64,000 bases of DNA from Spirodela intermedia (taxonomy: Eukaryota; Streptophyta; Magnoliopsida; Alismatales; Araceae): the NCBI GenBank assembly GCA_902729315.2, contig LR746266.1, forward strand, positions 1,616,259 through 1,680,258, written 5' to 3'. The notes beneath the pieces are model-generated. The model worked only from the letters and a program-made list of their open reading frames with translations. It did no database searches and was not told where the DNA came from. Both the position numbers and the translations under genes were made by a program. Shown piece by piece: positions 12,266 through 25,286 of the stretch. Position 1 is the stretch's first letter. Each line of letters opens with the position of its first letter.

Positions 12266-12366
12266 TTAGCCATCTTTTTTCTCTCTCCCCCTCCTCACCC
12301 TTATATGTATAGGGCTTTCACCCTTCTTTTTATTTTAATATTACTATTTCCTCTATCCGCATGGGT

Positions 12367-15300
12367 AATAAAATTAACATTCCTATTAATTTTTTAAAAA
12401 ATACTCTAAAAGCACAACATTTTTATCTTGAATAGCATCCCCAACACAAAGCACAGAACCACTCGACTAGGAGATTCAAAAATCTCTATCTAGAGAGCAC
12501 TTCTCAAAAACAAATCAAAGAAGTACCCAATGTCACAACAATTAAAAATTTTAGCTGATGTGAGCAGATGTTAGTAGAAACATAATTCTATGGGCTGATG
12601 GGATTCAGCCCATATTATTATTCTTAGGCAGAAAAATACCAATTGGTAGAAACAACAATTAAGATACTCACAATGCACCTCTACGTGTTGGGGCTATAGA
12701 TTAGAAGAGAGATATCAAAGTCATAGATATGCCATTTGCAGCTCCCCTTTAGCATTGTTTATGATGACGTGAGGAAAAAAAATTAAAGAGTCAATGAAAA
12801 AACTTCTAAGTTTGAGTCATGGGTTGAAGGAACATAAAAAAAAATGACAAATTATAAAACTTGAGAGTAGAAAATTACTACATTATTCTGAAGAATGGTC
12901 AATCTAATGTTGATGATAATCTAACCAAAATTGAAAACATAGCCTAATTAGAAGTTTAATACAATCTAATTTATGTTTATGAGATTACTCAAGTTTTATC
13001 ATCTAATCACATTTGACGCATGTTCAATAAATTAATAGTACCACTTATGTCTATACATAGATACTCAATGCTTTATTGGGTATTGATCTAGTAAAAAGGG
13101 CAAAAAATAATCAGATCAGCCCAAGTGGACATACTCAATGGCTAAAATATGTTAAAATTACTATGCATTGTGGGGAGTTTAACATAACAAAGAACACATG
13201 CTTAACAAATATCCCTTTTTTATCAAAAATATAACAACTCCTCCATGCTAAATATGATCCCGAAACAACATTCAACTAGAAAGAAATCATGATGCACTCT
13301 TGTTCTGTACAAACACTAAATTATTTTCATTTTTCTGTTATTTTTGATTGCATGTTAAATCATCATGCGTATTGTACATACAAAAGGTGAGGCAATGTTG
13401 TGTCACCTATTACACTAGAAAAGAGAAAGGACTCAAGTTGAGCTGAATTCACAAATAGAATGTTCTTCAACAAAGATGCAAAATTCACAACCAATAAAAG
13501 TCTAAAGCCATATGGCTTTGCCAAAAAAGGATAGCTGGATAGGAGTGGAATTGCTAGAACCTAAAGTGAGAAGTATTTGTGAGATAGAACTCAAAAAATA
13601 GATATGAAATTGAAAATAAACGACAAGAAACTGCATAGTTCATACCCCTACAATACAAGATGAAATAGTTGGACCAAAGAGTCTTTCAAGGGGAGGGTAC
13701 ACAAATAGTTGGAAGGAAAGAAGATTAAATCTTGAGAAAATCAATTAGTCCATGTTTTAGAAAAAATTACATATCAAAATCTTGTTGATTTAGTTTTCCT
13801 ACATAGTTTACTTCAAGAAATCTTGTTGCTTTAGATGTATTAGTAATTCCTATCTGATAATTTGAGCAATCATCATACTAAAGGGGCAAAAAGATTGTTA
13901 CTTTAAGCCTAAGTATATAGGAATATGATGAGTACGCATTTAATACTCTACTTATGCATTTTTATACGATGGTTTATGAATTGAATCATTTTCTTAGTTT
14001 CTACTAAGATGAAGCATCAAGATAAATGAGAGGAGAAATATATGATTAATAGTTGTTGGAGGAAAGAGGATTAATAGATAATCATGATGCATGAGCATGA
14101 GCATACATATATTCTTAGTTTTATCATGGATGATTGAATAATTAGTGAACATAAAAAAGCTAAAACTGTAAAGTTGACTTGTTATTTTTGCAAATTGAGA
14201 GGGGCATAAGGGGAATGCCTACAATAGGGCATACGAGTCCAAAAGAGTGCCAGCTGCTAGCTGGGACCCTCATTCATGATCAGCCCTCTCATTCCTCCCT
14301 TCTCTCTCCTTTGGCACATCCCTCTCTTACCATGGGGATGGCCTGCTCCTCCTCTCTCCTTTGGCGCCACCTATAGCACACCATAGGTGGGCCAGCTCAT
14401 TCACTCCCCCCCCTTCCGGTGGTGACAATACCAACAACAATCATGGGTCTTCTCCCTTGGCACAGCGAGAAGAGGATCAATTGAAGATGCCCTTGTGTGA
14501 GGCCGCCATCCTCTCCCCATGTTTGTTAGAACAAGAGGGAGAAATCATGTTTGTTTTGTTTATAGACTTTTATGTAATCGAATCTCTTTTATCCTAGTTA
14601 ATGCAATCTAAATTTTGTGAAGTTTTATTCCCCTTTACCTCTTCGATTTTGAATAGTCAATGTCATTGAAGGAAGTAGGGAACCATCCCCACCAGCCATC
14701 TATAATTTTTTTATGAGGTGGCTGGTGGAACCTTTAGAGAAATCTTCTTCTCAATGTGTATTGACCTGGTTCTGAATTTCTTCCTCTCCATAATTTCTGT
14801 GTTCGTGGCTACCGAATTTTAAAGAATAAATAAATCAGAATATGATTATTAATTAATATACATCAACTAATTCAAAACTCTCCTTGTGTTAGACTTGGTT
14901 TTCCACAAATTCATCAAGAAACTATTCTTACGAAAATCAGTTTATAAATTTAAAATTGACAATCTTAATAACAACGACTTAAGAGAGGTCACTATCTCAG
15001 CATGGCATATTATGTAAATAATGACACTTTCTATAGTAATATACAAGATAACAGTTTCATATGATAAATTCAATTAAATATACAAATTTGACATTACTAA
15101 TCATAAGTATATTTAATAAATTCTCATTTGAATATTTATTAATATTATATTGACACAATAATGAGTACTTTCACTTTTAATGTCATATCATACATATTCA
15201 AAATTAGGCATAATTTGATCTTTTAATTGATTTTATACTTATTTTTTATCATCAAAACATCATGTGTTTAACATTCTAACACACATGTGGCATGATTGTA

Positions 15301-15750
15301 GCAAACTCATAAAACTAAATAACTTATCATCTCCATACATAGTTTTTATGTCAACTAGAAATAATGATAATTTATTAATATATTCTCATATCATCTTTAT
15401 ATGTCAAATCTACCAAAGGGATTCTCACACTACTCAAGTACAACTGGTGGGATAAAATTGCTCTCTGAAGTCTTAGACAAACTCTTCCCACAAGTGGATC
15501 AAAGAGTGCAATGAATTCTCTATCCTTATCTTCCACCATAACATATCATTGCCCACTAAATACATACTAAGTAGGACAACTTTCTCCCTTTTAGGTGTGA
15601 GACTCACCTTGAAGTACTAGTTCATCTCACACAAGAAGTTCTCCACCTCTCAAATAGTGTAGGTTCCCCCACAATACCTTGGGTTCTAACACCTTTCGTC
15701 ATGTAGTGTCACTCAATTGTGGCAACCACAAGACACTTTATTAATACTCT
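12367..15750. other. AT-rich intergenic, nothing recognised
   Basis: The longest open frames (14179-14376 and 14361-14597, plus) are short, sit in a pyrimidine-rich patch and match nothing I know. Stretches around 12890-13200 look like decayed transposon sequence but I cannot assign a family. No RNA gene was seen. Confidence 0.45.
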
Positions 15751-15751
15751 G

Positions 15752-15935
15752 CATGTAAGGAAGACTTCTTTGACCCTTTCACACGTGTCTACACATGTCA
15801 ATTCTTATATGTCTCCATAAAACGAATTGAAGGTTTCTTTTCATTCTTGCTTGTTGTTTATCCTTCCATCATGCATTTCATTTTGCCCATGTGGCTTCTT
15901 CAGATTGAGGTGAATTCAACCCCTTACCAACACAA
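15752..15935 (+). repeat. Copia LTR fragment, probable 5' LTR of the second element
   Basis: The segment aligns with 21742-21925 in order: 'cccttt/cccttcc cacacgtgt/cacatgtgt', 'tccataaaacgaattgaaggtttc/tcatgaaacaaatcaagggtttc', a Tcc(c/t)tccatca block and 'gtgaattcaacccc/gtgaattcaagccc'. Its position 6 kb upstream of that LTR, with pol remnants between, suggests the two LTRs of one old element. It is strongly diverged. Confidence 0.5.
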
Positions 15936-17954
15936 TATAATATTAGAAGTAGATGTCCTTTAATGCACACAGTTTAAACAATGCACTCAATTTTAAATTT
16001 ATGATTGAACTCTTAAAATGTAATTGTGAAATATTAGATGAGACCAAGTTTAATCCACGATGATGATTTGATTATCTTTTAATGTAAATCTTGTGCTCTA
16101 CAAAGGTAAATAATTCATGAAATAATCAAAATAAAGTATCTAAATAAATTATTTGTTTTTAAATAAATATAAATATTAAATTCATAAATGATTTGTCAAA
16201 TAAAAATATAAACTAGGATCTAAGAGGATGAATCTTCACTATCTTCACAAGTTGATGATGGCGTGTTGGATTCACAAAGTTGTGAAAAGACTCCTTTGTG
16301 CTAGAGAGAGAAGAGAGAATGAGAGAGGGAAGAGGAGAGAGGAGGGCGATAGGAGAGATGGAGAATGGTGTGTTGAGAAATGGGGAAGAGTTGATCATTC
16401 AATGGTGACACATGAGGGAGAGTGACAGAAAAAGAAAAAATAAATAAATGAAAAATCATAATCTCGAGGGATCTCTCATTCATAGAAAGGAAGCCTTGCA
16501 GCTGGAAGAAATCGTTGGTGAAAATTGAGAAATAAAAAAAATCAAAACTGATTAAACAAAAAGATAAGATAGAAAAGAAGATGTGAGGGTAGATAAACAT
16601 GGAGGAAAATGTAAGAAGGGAGAGAAACTCACCAACATACATCTACTACTAGAGAGAGAGAAATCACCTATGAAAACAATATCACCAACGAGAGAGAGGA
16701 AAAAACGTGAAATCAATCAACATCAAATGCGAAGAAATAGGGAAGAGACTGGATGAGAGATAGAGAGGAAAATGCTTCAGAAAAAGGAGAAAATTTGGTG
16801 AAAAAGGTAAGAACTCGAACCAAAAATAGGTTTCTCATCAGCATGAGAAAACTCCACTCAAACAAATAAAAATGACAAAGAATGATTAAATTTTAAAAAA
16901 AATTATAATGAGAAAGAAAATAGGCAAGAAAAGAGGACAAAGAGAGAAAAACATATTGGAAAGGAGAAAAACTTGCCAATGGGAGAGAATGCAAACATGA
17001 GAGAGCAAAGAAAAACTTGAAGACAAAATGAAGGATTGGGGAATGTGAAAACAATGCAATAATATAGAGGAAGGGGGGGAAGGGAAGATCATGATGAAAA
17101 AATAGAAAATGAATAATCCTCCTATCTATCACTAGAGATGGGAGAACAAGAGGGAGCAGGAGGAAGTGACAAAAACTCATCAAAAACTCGAAAACTAAGT
17201 TTTAAAACTGTCAAGGATGAAGTGAGAAATGATTTCGTGGCTGAAGAAGTGAGAAATGATTTTGTGGCTGTCAGATAGGAAAAGATTAAGAGAGAAGAGA
17301 ATAATGTCAAGAGAAAGAGAGAGAGCTCTTAGGGAAAAGAATGGAGGAGATGAGGGGGAAGAAGACAAGGAGAGAAGAGATGCACGAAATATAACATATA
17401 TATGGATATTGACGATTGTGGAGGGGGGACGTTATGACTTATGGTAGCCTGAGTATATAAAGAACAAATTGCCCCCATCTTATGGTCAAAAACTCCTTTA
17501 TATCCTAAATATAGAAAAATAAATAATTAAATCTTAAAATTTATATAAAATAAATAATTAAATCTTAAAATTAACATCAATATAAAAATATTATTTGGAT
17601 AGTATTTATTATGATAAAAATGTGCACCATATATTCTTTTTACTTTAAAATATCATGTTACCATGCTCCTTGTCCTTTTTTTGCTTGATGTGGACTGTTC
17701 TCACATTTATGCAAGACATATGAAATGTTACTCACCTTTCTTTTATGCTAGTTTTGATTGACTATTTTATGAAGGGATTTTTCATACTCATAACATCACT
17801 AATAATTTGTGTTTATTTTTTTGGATTTTGATCTGCAAGGATCTTGATCTTGTCATGCTTACAATATTTTTGCATCCTTCTTGATATATCATTCCATTTT
17901 CATGGAGAGGACACTAGGCCAACCCTTTCTTATTTCATCTCCTTATTATAGTAT
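15936..17954. other. Interior of the second copia element, including a purine-rich stretch
   Basis: From about 16200 to 17400 the plus strand is rich in A and G (many AGAGAG and GAAAA runs), so pyrimidine-rich open frames arise on the minus strand. These frames encode low-complexity Ser/Leu/Phe strings and I take them as artefacts. I could not recognise gag here, although its position would fit. Confidence 0.4.
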
Positions 17955-19634
17955 TGATAAGTCTTCATTATCAATAATATAGTTCTAGCCATAAATGGAC
18001 TTATATTTATGTTAAAATATGAAAAGTAATTTTCAGTTGATTAATATTAATTTTTAGCTAATTATGTGATTTTCTAAGAATTTATATAATATTTATAGTA
18101 ATATTTTTGAGATAAATATAAAAAAATAAATTAAAATAAAAATATAACAAAATGGGGAAGACCTGTCGGCCAGCCAACCAATCACCTCGAGCAACTAGCA
18201 CTAATGGAGGAATGTGTGCGTCACTCTCCTTCCACGTCACTGGTGGTCAATTGATTGCGAGGCAAAGAATGGTCGTATATGTGGGAGAAAATGACTCATT
18301 GCTTGCAAATGTGATATTACTATATATTCATCTAAAACTTTGGCACACAAGTAATATGGAATTAAACCCGTGTCACATCTTCCTCTGAAAAACTTTGAAG
18401 ATTTTAATACCTAAACTATTCATTTGTTATAACAAAGATATATCATGATGACGTCACTTGATAAAGACATTACAATACTTATTTCAATCTCTCTCATGTA
18501 GGTGAGCAATCAACACATATTCAAATTCTCTTAGAGTCAAAACTCATATTTTTATCTGATTATCGTGACTTTCTTGTAGATCAGTCGTGAAAGATTAAGT
18601 CGTAAAAATCATTGAATCATTAGTGAAAATCTCATCACCACAATTCATGGAGTATTATTACTAAAATTATTGAATAATTTGTAATAAAAAGATTATAAAT
18701 CTATTGAGTAAATCATCTCTAATTGATCAACGAACAAGTCATCATCAAGAAGAAGATGATCTATCGAGAGACGAGTCGCCACCTTTTGATAATATATTAG
18801 ATGCGATGAAGAGCCTCCTTTTACTATGTAGACCTGAAGATGAAGTTCCTTAACACACGCATCACCTTCATCCAACTCCTCTCTATTAGATGATAGCTGT
18901 TGATGAGTTATAAAGTCGTCATTTTTTTTATCTCATTGGGTGACAGTCACCAAAGATGATTTGACAACTCATTTTATTGATCTCTAGACTTTACAAAGAA
19001 ATCTAGAGATTACTCATATCATCCTTATCCAAAAAAAGCCTTTGAAGTTGTGGACACTATATGACGATGTCCTAAATACTCAAAATTCTAGTGTATCATT
19101 GACACATCACCGCTGCGACGCCAGAACTTTATTTTCCTACTTTCACCTTAATTTTTACTTTATTTAGTGATACTTTTTGTGATTTAATTTTATCAAGTTA
19201 TATTTCATTTAATTACAATTCTTCTAGATTTTATAAATATTAATTTAATCAATTAAATCATTTGTAATTACTTATGTAAGAATCATCGAGCAAAACTTTA
19301 TTTTTGCCTAATTGGCATTTGTCAAACATTGACATCATCCTAACATCTGCATCCTTATTTCCTTTTTTGTGAATTTTAAATATATTTCATATTTATTTCT
19401 TAATATAAAATTTATAAAAACTCATATTCTTTGAAAAAAATTCTAAAACATTATCTAATATTATATTACATCCCTACAATTGACTTAAAAAACTATCACT
19501 ATTTTTGAAAGTTTTATTAAATTATAATTGATATATTTATTCAAAAATACTTCTAAATATCCAAAAATTAGTAGTTTCTAATTTTATAAATTTTAAATTT
19601 GTATGATTTGCTATACAACGACTAAGTCACATCA
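17955..19634 (+). mobile_element. Solo LTR, copy 2, with 5 bp target duplication
   Basis: It begins TGATAAGTCTTCATTATCA and ends TCACATCA, so it has TG...CA termini. It is flanked by AGTAT on both sides (17950-17954 and 19635-19639), a proper 5 bp target-site duplication. It aligns throughout with the copy at 10523-12265. No coding sequence is inside, and the one minus-strand open frame (18693-18875) is not conserved. The 1.68 kb length and the 5 bp duplication fit an LTR retrotransposon, probably not the copia families seen here. Confidence 0.8.
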
Positions 19635-20159
19635 AGTATCACAATCAATAAAACCATCAAAGATCTTATTTAACTAAATTTTATGTAGATAATCTATCAA
19701 ATTCTTATTTTCTACATCATTCAGGTAATCCTAGTTTAATTCTTACTCTCAACAACTTGTTGAAGATAATTCTGCCTTGTGGATATGGGCTATGATCATT
19801 GTTTTTTCAATAAAGAAAAAAAATAGATTTAATAAAAAAATAATTATTTCTCATGAATATTAAATTATATTTTACATGAAATATCAATGTGATTTATCCA
19901 AATTCAACATGTGCAATTTGGAAAGATTTTTGAGACATTAGCCAAGTAACGGACCTTAAAATTTTCAATTGCAGCATGACTTGCTGAATTTATATCAAGA
20001 TCAAGATTCTAATGTAATTTTTTGATCAAATTGAAGACAATTTAAGAAGAGTTAAATAATTCACTATTTGCATGTTCTTAGGATTTATAAAATTTCATCT
20101 TACCTTTGTGAGTTATATTGCAATAATTTATCACACACTTTGTTCAATAATGCAAAACA

Positions 20160-21755
20160 TCCTTACTTTCTACCTAATTATTTTTCTTATGATTCCCTTC
20201 ACTATTCTACAAAGATTTTGTTTCACAAATTTCTATCAACTAGGAACCACACTTTTATCATGAGGTTATAAAATTGCCTCAATGAGAAGAGGCAATGCAT
20301 ATTCAGTTTAATGATTTGACCACAAATAACACATGGTCAATCACCCAACTATCAAAAAAAATATATACAGTTGGATTAAAATATATTTAAAAAATAAAAT
20401 ATAATTCTAATGGTTCAATGCTCATCTCATTGCCAAGGATTACATACAAAAAGGAGTTAATCTTGTCAAAATATATTATCTAGTGAAAAATCTTAGTAGC
20501 CCTTGCAACTACAAGCCAATAGTATCTTGTATAATTGAGATATCAATAGTACATTTCTTCATGATGATTCATTTGAAGAAGTTTATGTAGATATATTTTT
20601 TTGCATTCTTCATCAAAAGAGACAAATCCACAAATAGGGAAACTTGTATGCATGCTTCATATATCTATTTAGAGACTTTATCAAGCTTTCTCACAATAAT
20701 ATTCCAATTTATCATCTTCATTACTTCAATATAAATTTATTTAGTCTAAATGTGATTGTTTTTATGCAGCAAAGGTCATAGTTATTTTTTCATAGATCTA
20801 CTTGTTTATGTTAGTGACATTATTCCAAAGGGACCTTCTCTTCCATTATAGATGACTTTAAACTTTTCTAATGCATCAATTCAAAGATCTTGACACCTTG
20901 AGATATTTAGTAGGCTTAGACATTACTCATTTCACATCAGGGATTGTATTATCTCAATGATATCACACTTTACAACTACTAAAAGATGCTAAATTTCTTA
21001 AATCAAAACTCATAGTGCTTCTTAAAAATCTTCAACTACAACTCAAAATAATTACTTGAAGGTGCATCTCAATATCATAGATTCATTAGTCATCTTTCAT
21101 ATTTGACACTTTCACATGAAGATATCACATTTGGAATGCACAAATTGAGTGAGCTTACGATTTAACCACGCCTTACCTACTGAAATGTAACTCATCATCT
21201 CCTTTCTTATTTAAAAGTTACATCTAATCAAGGATTATTATTTTCCAAATCATCTTCATCATACCTTTGGACCTTCTTTGATGTGGATTGGACCATTTAT
21301 CCAAATTCTTCCAAATCAAATACTGATTTTTTTAATTTTTCTCAATTATTCTCTTATTTGATGGAAGACAAAGAAATAGTTGATAATATCTCAATCATCA
21401 ACTAAAGTTGACTACAATGCATTAGTTGCTACAACTTTTAAGATTATTTTGATACAAAAACTAATGACTTTCACATTAAGACACCTCTCCCAGCCCTTTT
21501 ACTATGTAACAATCAAGTTGCTATTCATACTATGTCAAATCTCACATTTCATGAACACACATAGCACATTACCTTTAGTCATCAATTTCATACTCACCAA
21601 GTTGGTCAACGGCATCATCAAGCTTCTTCTAGTTCACTTTGGTCATCAATTAACTAACACTTTATCAAATCTCTTTTTTCTTCTCATTTATCCTTTACAT
21701 TTTCTAAGAGGACTACTACAAATATTTACAACTCCTCTTGAAGGGGAATTCTAAT
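20160..21755 (+). pseudogene. Copia pol remnant (RT and RNase H)
   Basis: Translation across several frames gives copia RT in order. A linker with repeated STRNHTF-like text (about 20215-20260) is followed by a segment like RLIAKDYIQK at about 20425-20455. Next come FKDLDTLRYLVGLDITHFTSG (read as two blocks) at about 20880-20945, then YLTLSHEDITFGMHKLS near 21100-21150 and VDWTIYPNSSKS near 21280-21330. The RNase H tail includes DFHIKTPLPALL and NNQVAIH at about 21465-21530 and FHEHT at 21548-21562. Stops and shifts are frequent. The element is dead. Confidence 0.8.
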
Positions 21756-21944
21756 GCCCTTCCACACATGTGTCAATGCATGTATAAAATATTTTCTTCA
21801 TGAAACAAATCAAGGGTTTCTCCTTTTATTTCTCCCTCCATCACATAGGTTCCTTCAATGTATGCAGCTTCCTCAAATCTGTTGTGAATTCAAGCCCTAA
21901 CCAATGCAATAGGCCACAAAAAACCTCTCACTGCTCCTCCACCA
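21742..21944 (+). repeat. Copia LTR following the pol remnant
   Basis: It starts after a short purine run (GAAGGGGAAT) at the end of pol, as a 3' LTR should, and matches 15752-15935. Immediately after it comes TGGTATCA, which normally follows a 5' LTR. Confidence 0.55.
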
Positions 21945-21952
21945 TGGTATCA
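21945..21952 (+). other. Possible copia primer-binding site
   Basis: TGGTATCA matches the start of the initiator-tRNA-Met primer-binding site used by most plant copia elements. It lies directly after an LTR that is preceded by pol, so this LTR seems to have internal sequence on both sides. The match is only eight bases and could be chance. Confidence 0.4.
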
Positions 21953-23704
21953 TTAATCCATCCCAACTTTAAGTAGCTGTGTATGTTACGTCAACCCATA
22001 TGTCCTCCATCTGCTCCTCCAAAGTAAAGATATCATCTTCATAACTTTGCATCATGATGGGTAACATTAGGAGTTTCTTTTCCATGCAACTAATCCTTAA
22101 TCCTTGTGGTTAAACCCTAAAAAATCATATTATCTCTTATCTTACCTTAATATGAGAAAAATCTTGTTATGATACAAATTTTTACATAGTTAGTTGGTCC
22201 TCCTTTGAGAGGCATAACCATACATAACCTTGGGCACTCCAGCAACACATCTAAATAGCCTTCTCTCTTCACTTGACTTGTGGGAAAATGTACAAAAACT
22301 TTCTAAGAACGAAGGAGATGGCACTTTATTTCTTAATTGAGAACATAGGGGGGAGAGAGAGTTTGAGCCTCATGCTCACTTTCACTTTGTCAACACACTT
22401 GGACATCCGACTTTGTCAGAACTACTACTTAACTACCATCAATCATGCTTAACTATCACATTGAAGATATATAGTAATAATGTAGAATGATCTAGAATGT
22501 AATATTATGGTGGTATAGTTAGCAAAGACCTAAGGTTAATGAAAGAACGCATTAAGACTTTTCCTATTAGTGGTTGAGATCCAAGGTGCATTTGTGTCAA
22601 TTTAGAGCCCAATTTTTCAATCCAATTTGTTCTTTTGTATGTTGTGCCAATCACTTGGATCCAATAAAACCTTGTGTAGACTTTGCAACAATTGGTCTCA
22701 CTCAATGTAAATGGATATAGCAAGTATAATGTATTGTAGGATGGATTGTGTCCAAAGGCCAAGCACAATGCAAGTAGACTCTTAGAAAAATTGACATGGA
22801 TTATGTCCAATGGCTGTGTTCAATAAAATATAATAGCAGCATGGGGCCCAAATGTCTAAGTTAATGTAACAATGAGCATCCCCAATAAGACTATAATGAG
22901 AGAAATTTCAAATAAAGTGGGTAATAATCCCAAAAAGTTAATTTGCCTAATACCAATGGCCTAGTTCATCTGAATTTATGCTCTCTCTACTCCCCTCCCT
23001 CCCTTTCAAAAGTGCAACCAGCTCATGGAAATATAGTAGCTTAGATATTGAGCTCACAACCCTTCTATTTATTGCAATATTTGTTATTTCTTAGTTGAGA
23101 TTGGAGTGCTTTGTCTTTGTTATAAGGTCAGAAACCTTGTATTGCATTAAGGAATTCATTGATCTAAGCCAGTTGGATGAAATTCTTAGAATTACTGCAA
23201 ATATGTTAGAGTTCCATTATGATTGATATAAGATAAGTCTTGATTAGTTCCATTATCAAAGCCTTTGTTGTGGGAATTTAAGAAGCTCATTAAATAACTC
23301 ATCTCTATTGAGTCACAATTAAATTAAAAAAAATTAAAATACCATATAAATTATATAATTTACATCTTAATGTAATGCTTTGTTTCAAACAAAATTTTAT
23401 CAGCATTTTTTGAATATCCTTTATTCTCACATTTACGGTCCAAAAAATTCCATCGGGTATATTTTAACAAAATTAATGTAATTGAGATATATTTAAAATT
23501 TATAAATAAATTCGTTCCTAATATTTTGAGAAGTGGTGAGTAGTTATTTTGCATTTCATATTAGTAAGTGTAGTCGACCTTATGAACTTTATTTATTTGA
23601 GGGTTTCTTGGTTTTGCAGCCCTTCTTCTATTTGGGATAAAACTTTATTGATAGGTGAAATCGGAAATTAAAAAATCTTAGTTTTAAAATATGCTAAATG
23701 ATCA
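21953..23704. other. AT-rich intergenic, nothing recognised
   Basis: No conserved reading frame, tRNA or repeat boundary was found. Short open frames at 22505-22810 and 23360-23554 (minus) show no family resemblance. Part of it may be the decayed interior of a second copia copy continuing from 21945. Confidence 0.4.
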
Positions 23705-23777
23705 TGGAGGTGCGGGGAATCGAACCCCGTGCCTCTCGCATGCGAAGCGAGCGCTCTACCATATGAGCTACACCCCC
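23705..23777 (-). tRNA. tRNA-Ala (anticodon CGC)
   Basis: Read on the minus strand, 73 bases fold as a full cloverleaf. The acceptor stem GGGGGTG/CACCTCC has one G-T pair and is followed by discriminator A. The D arm is GCTC...GAGC. The anticodon stem is CTCGC/GCGAG with loop TTCGCAT, giving anticodon CGC (alanine, reading GCG). The T arm is CGGGG-TTCGATT-CCCCG. The RNA polymerase III A box (TAGCTCATATGGTAGAGCG) and B box (GGTTCGATTCC) are intact, and there is no intron. A TTTT run about 15 bases past the 3' end (plus-strand AAAA near 23686) can terminate transcription. Nothing suggests a pseudogene. Confidence 0.96.
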
Positions 23778-24743
23778 GTTTGATCAAAGAATTTATTAAT
23801 TTTTATAATTCAATACTTTATATTGACCTTTAATTGAAAAAATATGAATAATAGTAACATATCAGACTTAAGATTTCTGCTCCAGTACCATTGACTTGGA
23901 CAAAGTCAATGGGGGTCGTGCTGTAGCGGGTGGTATGACTTTGACGCCTGCTGCTATCTTCCTTAATCTCCTACATTTCCTCTGGAATCAATGTCGATTG
24001 ATCAAAATAAATAAATCTTTTCCGTCTTGTGGGCAATTGAGCCCACCATTATATCTATTGATGTTTTACCTAATATAAAGAATGGGTTAGGTTTCTTCTA
24101 CGTTCCGAAAGAACCCATGCACATGAAATGACTATCAGGTCACTGTAAGAAGAGAGACATAGAGAGATAGGGTCATTTAGTACACCCACTAGATCTCCCA
24201 AGGTTGTTCCTCAGGTGATGGCAACACAAAGTCGAGGAGCTATTCGACTGAATAGACAATACTGTGCAAGTAAATAATTGGGTAAAATTATACTCTTGTA
24301 GCTGAGATCTCTGAACATAAAAGATTATTTCGATTCTTCATAAAAATCCGTTCTTCGAAAAGGGGGAGGTTTCTCACTAATTGTGATGGCCTCTGGGGTC
24401 CTGTCCTGCTGTCACAGATCATCTCCGAAAGGACTAAGTTGGATGATTTGATTCGGTGATGAATAATTAATGAGTAAACCAAAATTCGATCGAATCATAT
24501 ACAGCTATACGAATCGATCATTAGCGTGTACAAACAAAGTTGAGCTTGTAAAGAGAAAGAAGAGGGAATTCAAGCATGTTGCAGGGCCAAATTAGGTTTC
24601 CTCGAGCAAGAAATGCGAACGACAGAGGATCTCAGATGGAAGCATGCCTAGGGGGGTCGAGATTTTCATTTATTCTTTTTCCACCAAGGGGATCAAGCTC
24701 TATGCAGCTTGCAGAAGTCTTCAATGCCTGAAATGGAAGGTCG
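23778..24743. other. Region between the tRNA gene and the mtACP gene
   Basis: It contains the presumed 3' untranslated region and terminator of the mtACP gene at its right end and the 5' flank of the tRNA gene at its left end. No other gene is visible. Confidence 0.5.
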
Positions 24744-25286
24744 CTAGCTCGCCATCGGATGCGAGGAGATGTACTCGACGGCGATGCCGCAGGAGTCGAT
24801 CTTGTCGGCCTCCTTGTCCGGGATCTCCAGCTTGAACTCCTCCTCCAATGCCATCACGATCTCCACGACATCCAGGCTGTCGAGACCGAGATCCTTCTGG
24901 AAGTGGCAGTCGGGAGTAACCTGTGCGCCGCGCATAGTACTTCGATGAGGACCAGAGATGAAAAAGGAAGAAACCCTAGGGTTTTCTCGCAGTGAGATCA
25001 GCGGAACCACCAGCGGCAGCTGCGGCGCCGGCAGGAAGCAAGGCTACTGAGGAGGAGAATAGGGGCGAACCTTGGAGGATTCGACGCCGGGGTAGCTCCT
25101 GACGACGGAGAGGACCCGATCGATGATCTCCTGCTTGTCCAGGTGGTCGTCCCCGGAGGAGAGGAACCTGATGCCGGACCACCTCACCGCTCCGATCCAC
25201 GACCGCCGCTCCATCGCCGGCGCCAGCGCCGGTCTCACCGGAACCCTCAGTTGCCGGAGTATCGCCGATCTCCACCCCGCCGCCAT
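24744..25286 (-). CDS. Mitochondrial acyl carrier protein (complex I SDAP subunit)
   Basis: Two exons, 25071-25286 (72 codons) and 24744-24920 (58 codons plus stop), are joined by a 150 bp GT-AG intron in phase 0, giving 130 aa. The N-terminus is rich in Arg and Ala with hardly any acidic residues up to about residue 43 (MAAGWRSAILRQLRVPVRP), as expected of a mitochondrial presequence. The ACP fold follows, with the 4'-phosphopantetheine attachment motif GLDSLDVVE at residues 84-92 (Ser87), then ALEEEF and EIPDKEADKI. In the family the protein carries octanoyl and longer chains for mitochondrial fatty acid and lipoate synthesis and is a structural subunit of complex I, where it docks on LYR proteins. 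The start fits because the presequence follows directly. The gene lies head-to-head with NDUFA6, with 362 bp between the two start codons. Confidence 0.95.

Larger units (their letters stand above)
5250..12366 (+). mobile_element. Decayed Ty1/copia retrotransposon with a nested solo LTR
   Basis: Gag, protease, integrase, reverse transcriptase and RNase H remnants follow in copia order on the plus strand between about 6.2 and 10.25 kb. A polypurine tract (AGGGGGG at about 10321-10327) precedes an LTR that begins TGTATATATA at about 10329. The end of the 5' LTR (5288-5390) matches 12270-12366: both contain 'cccttatatgtata' or a close variant, 'gggctt(c/t)cacccttcttt' and 'attttaatatta'. The 3' LTR is therefore split by the 1.7 kb insertion at 10523-12265. 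All frames are broken. The outer 5' boundary is uncertain because the left part of the 5' LTR does not align well. Confidence 0.8.

Noticed and set aside
16200-17450. Several minus-strand open frames rich in Ser, Leu and Phe
   Set aside because: They are explained by the purine-rich plus strand. There are no domains and no consistent frame.
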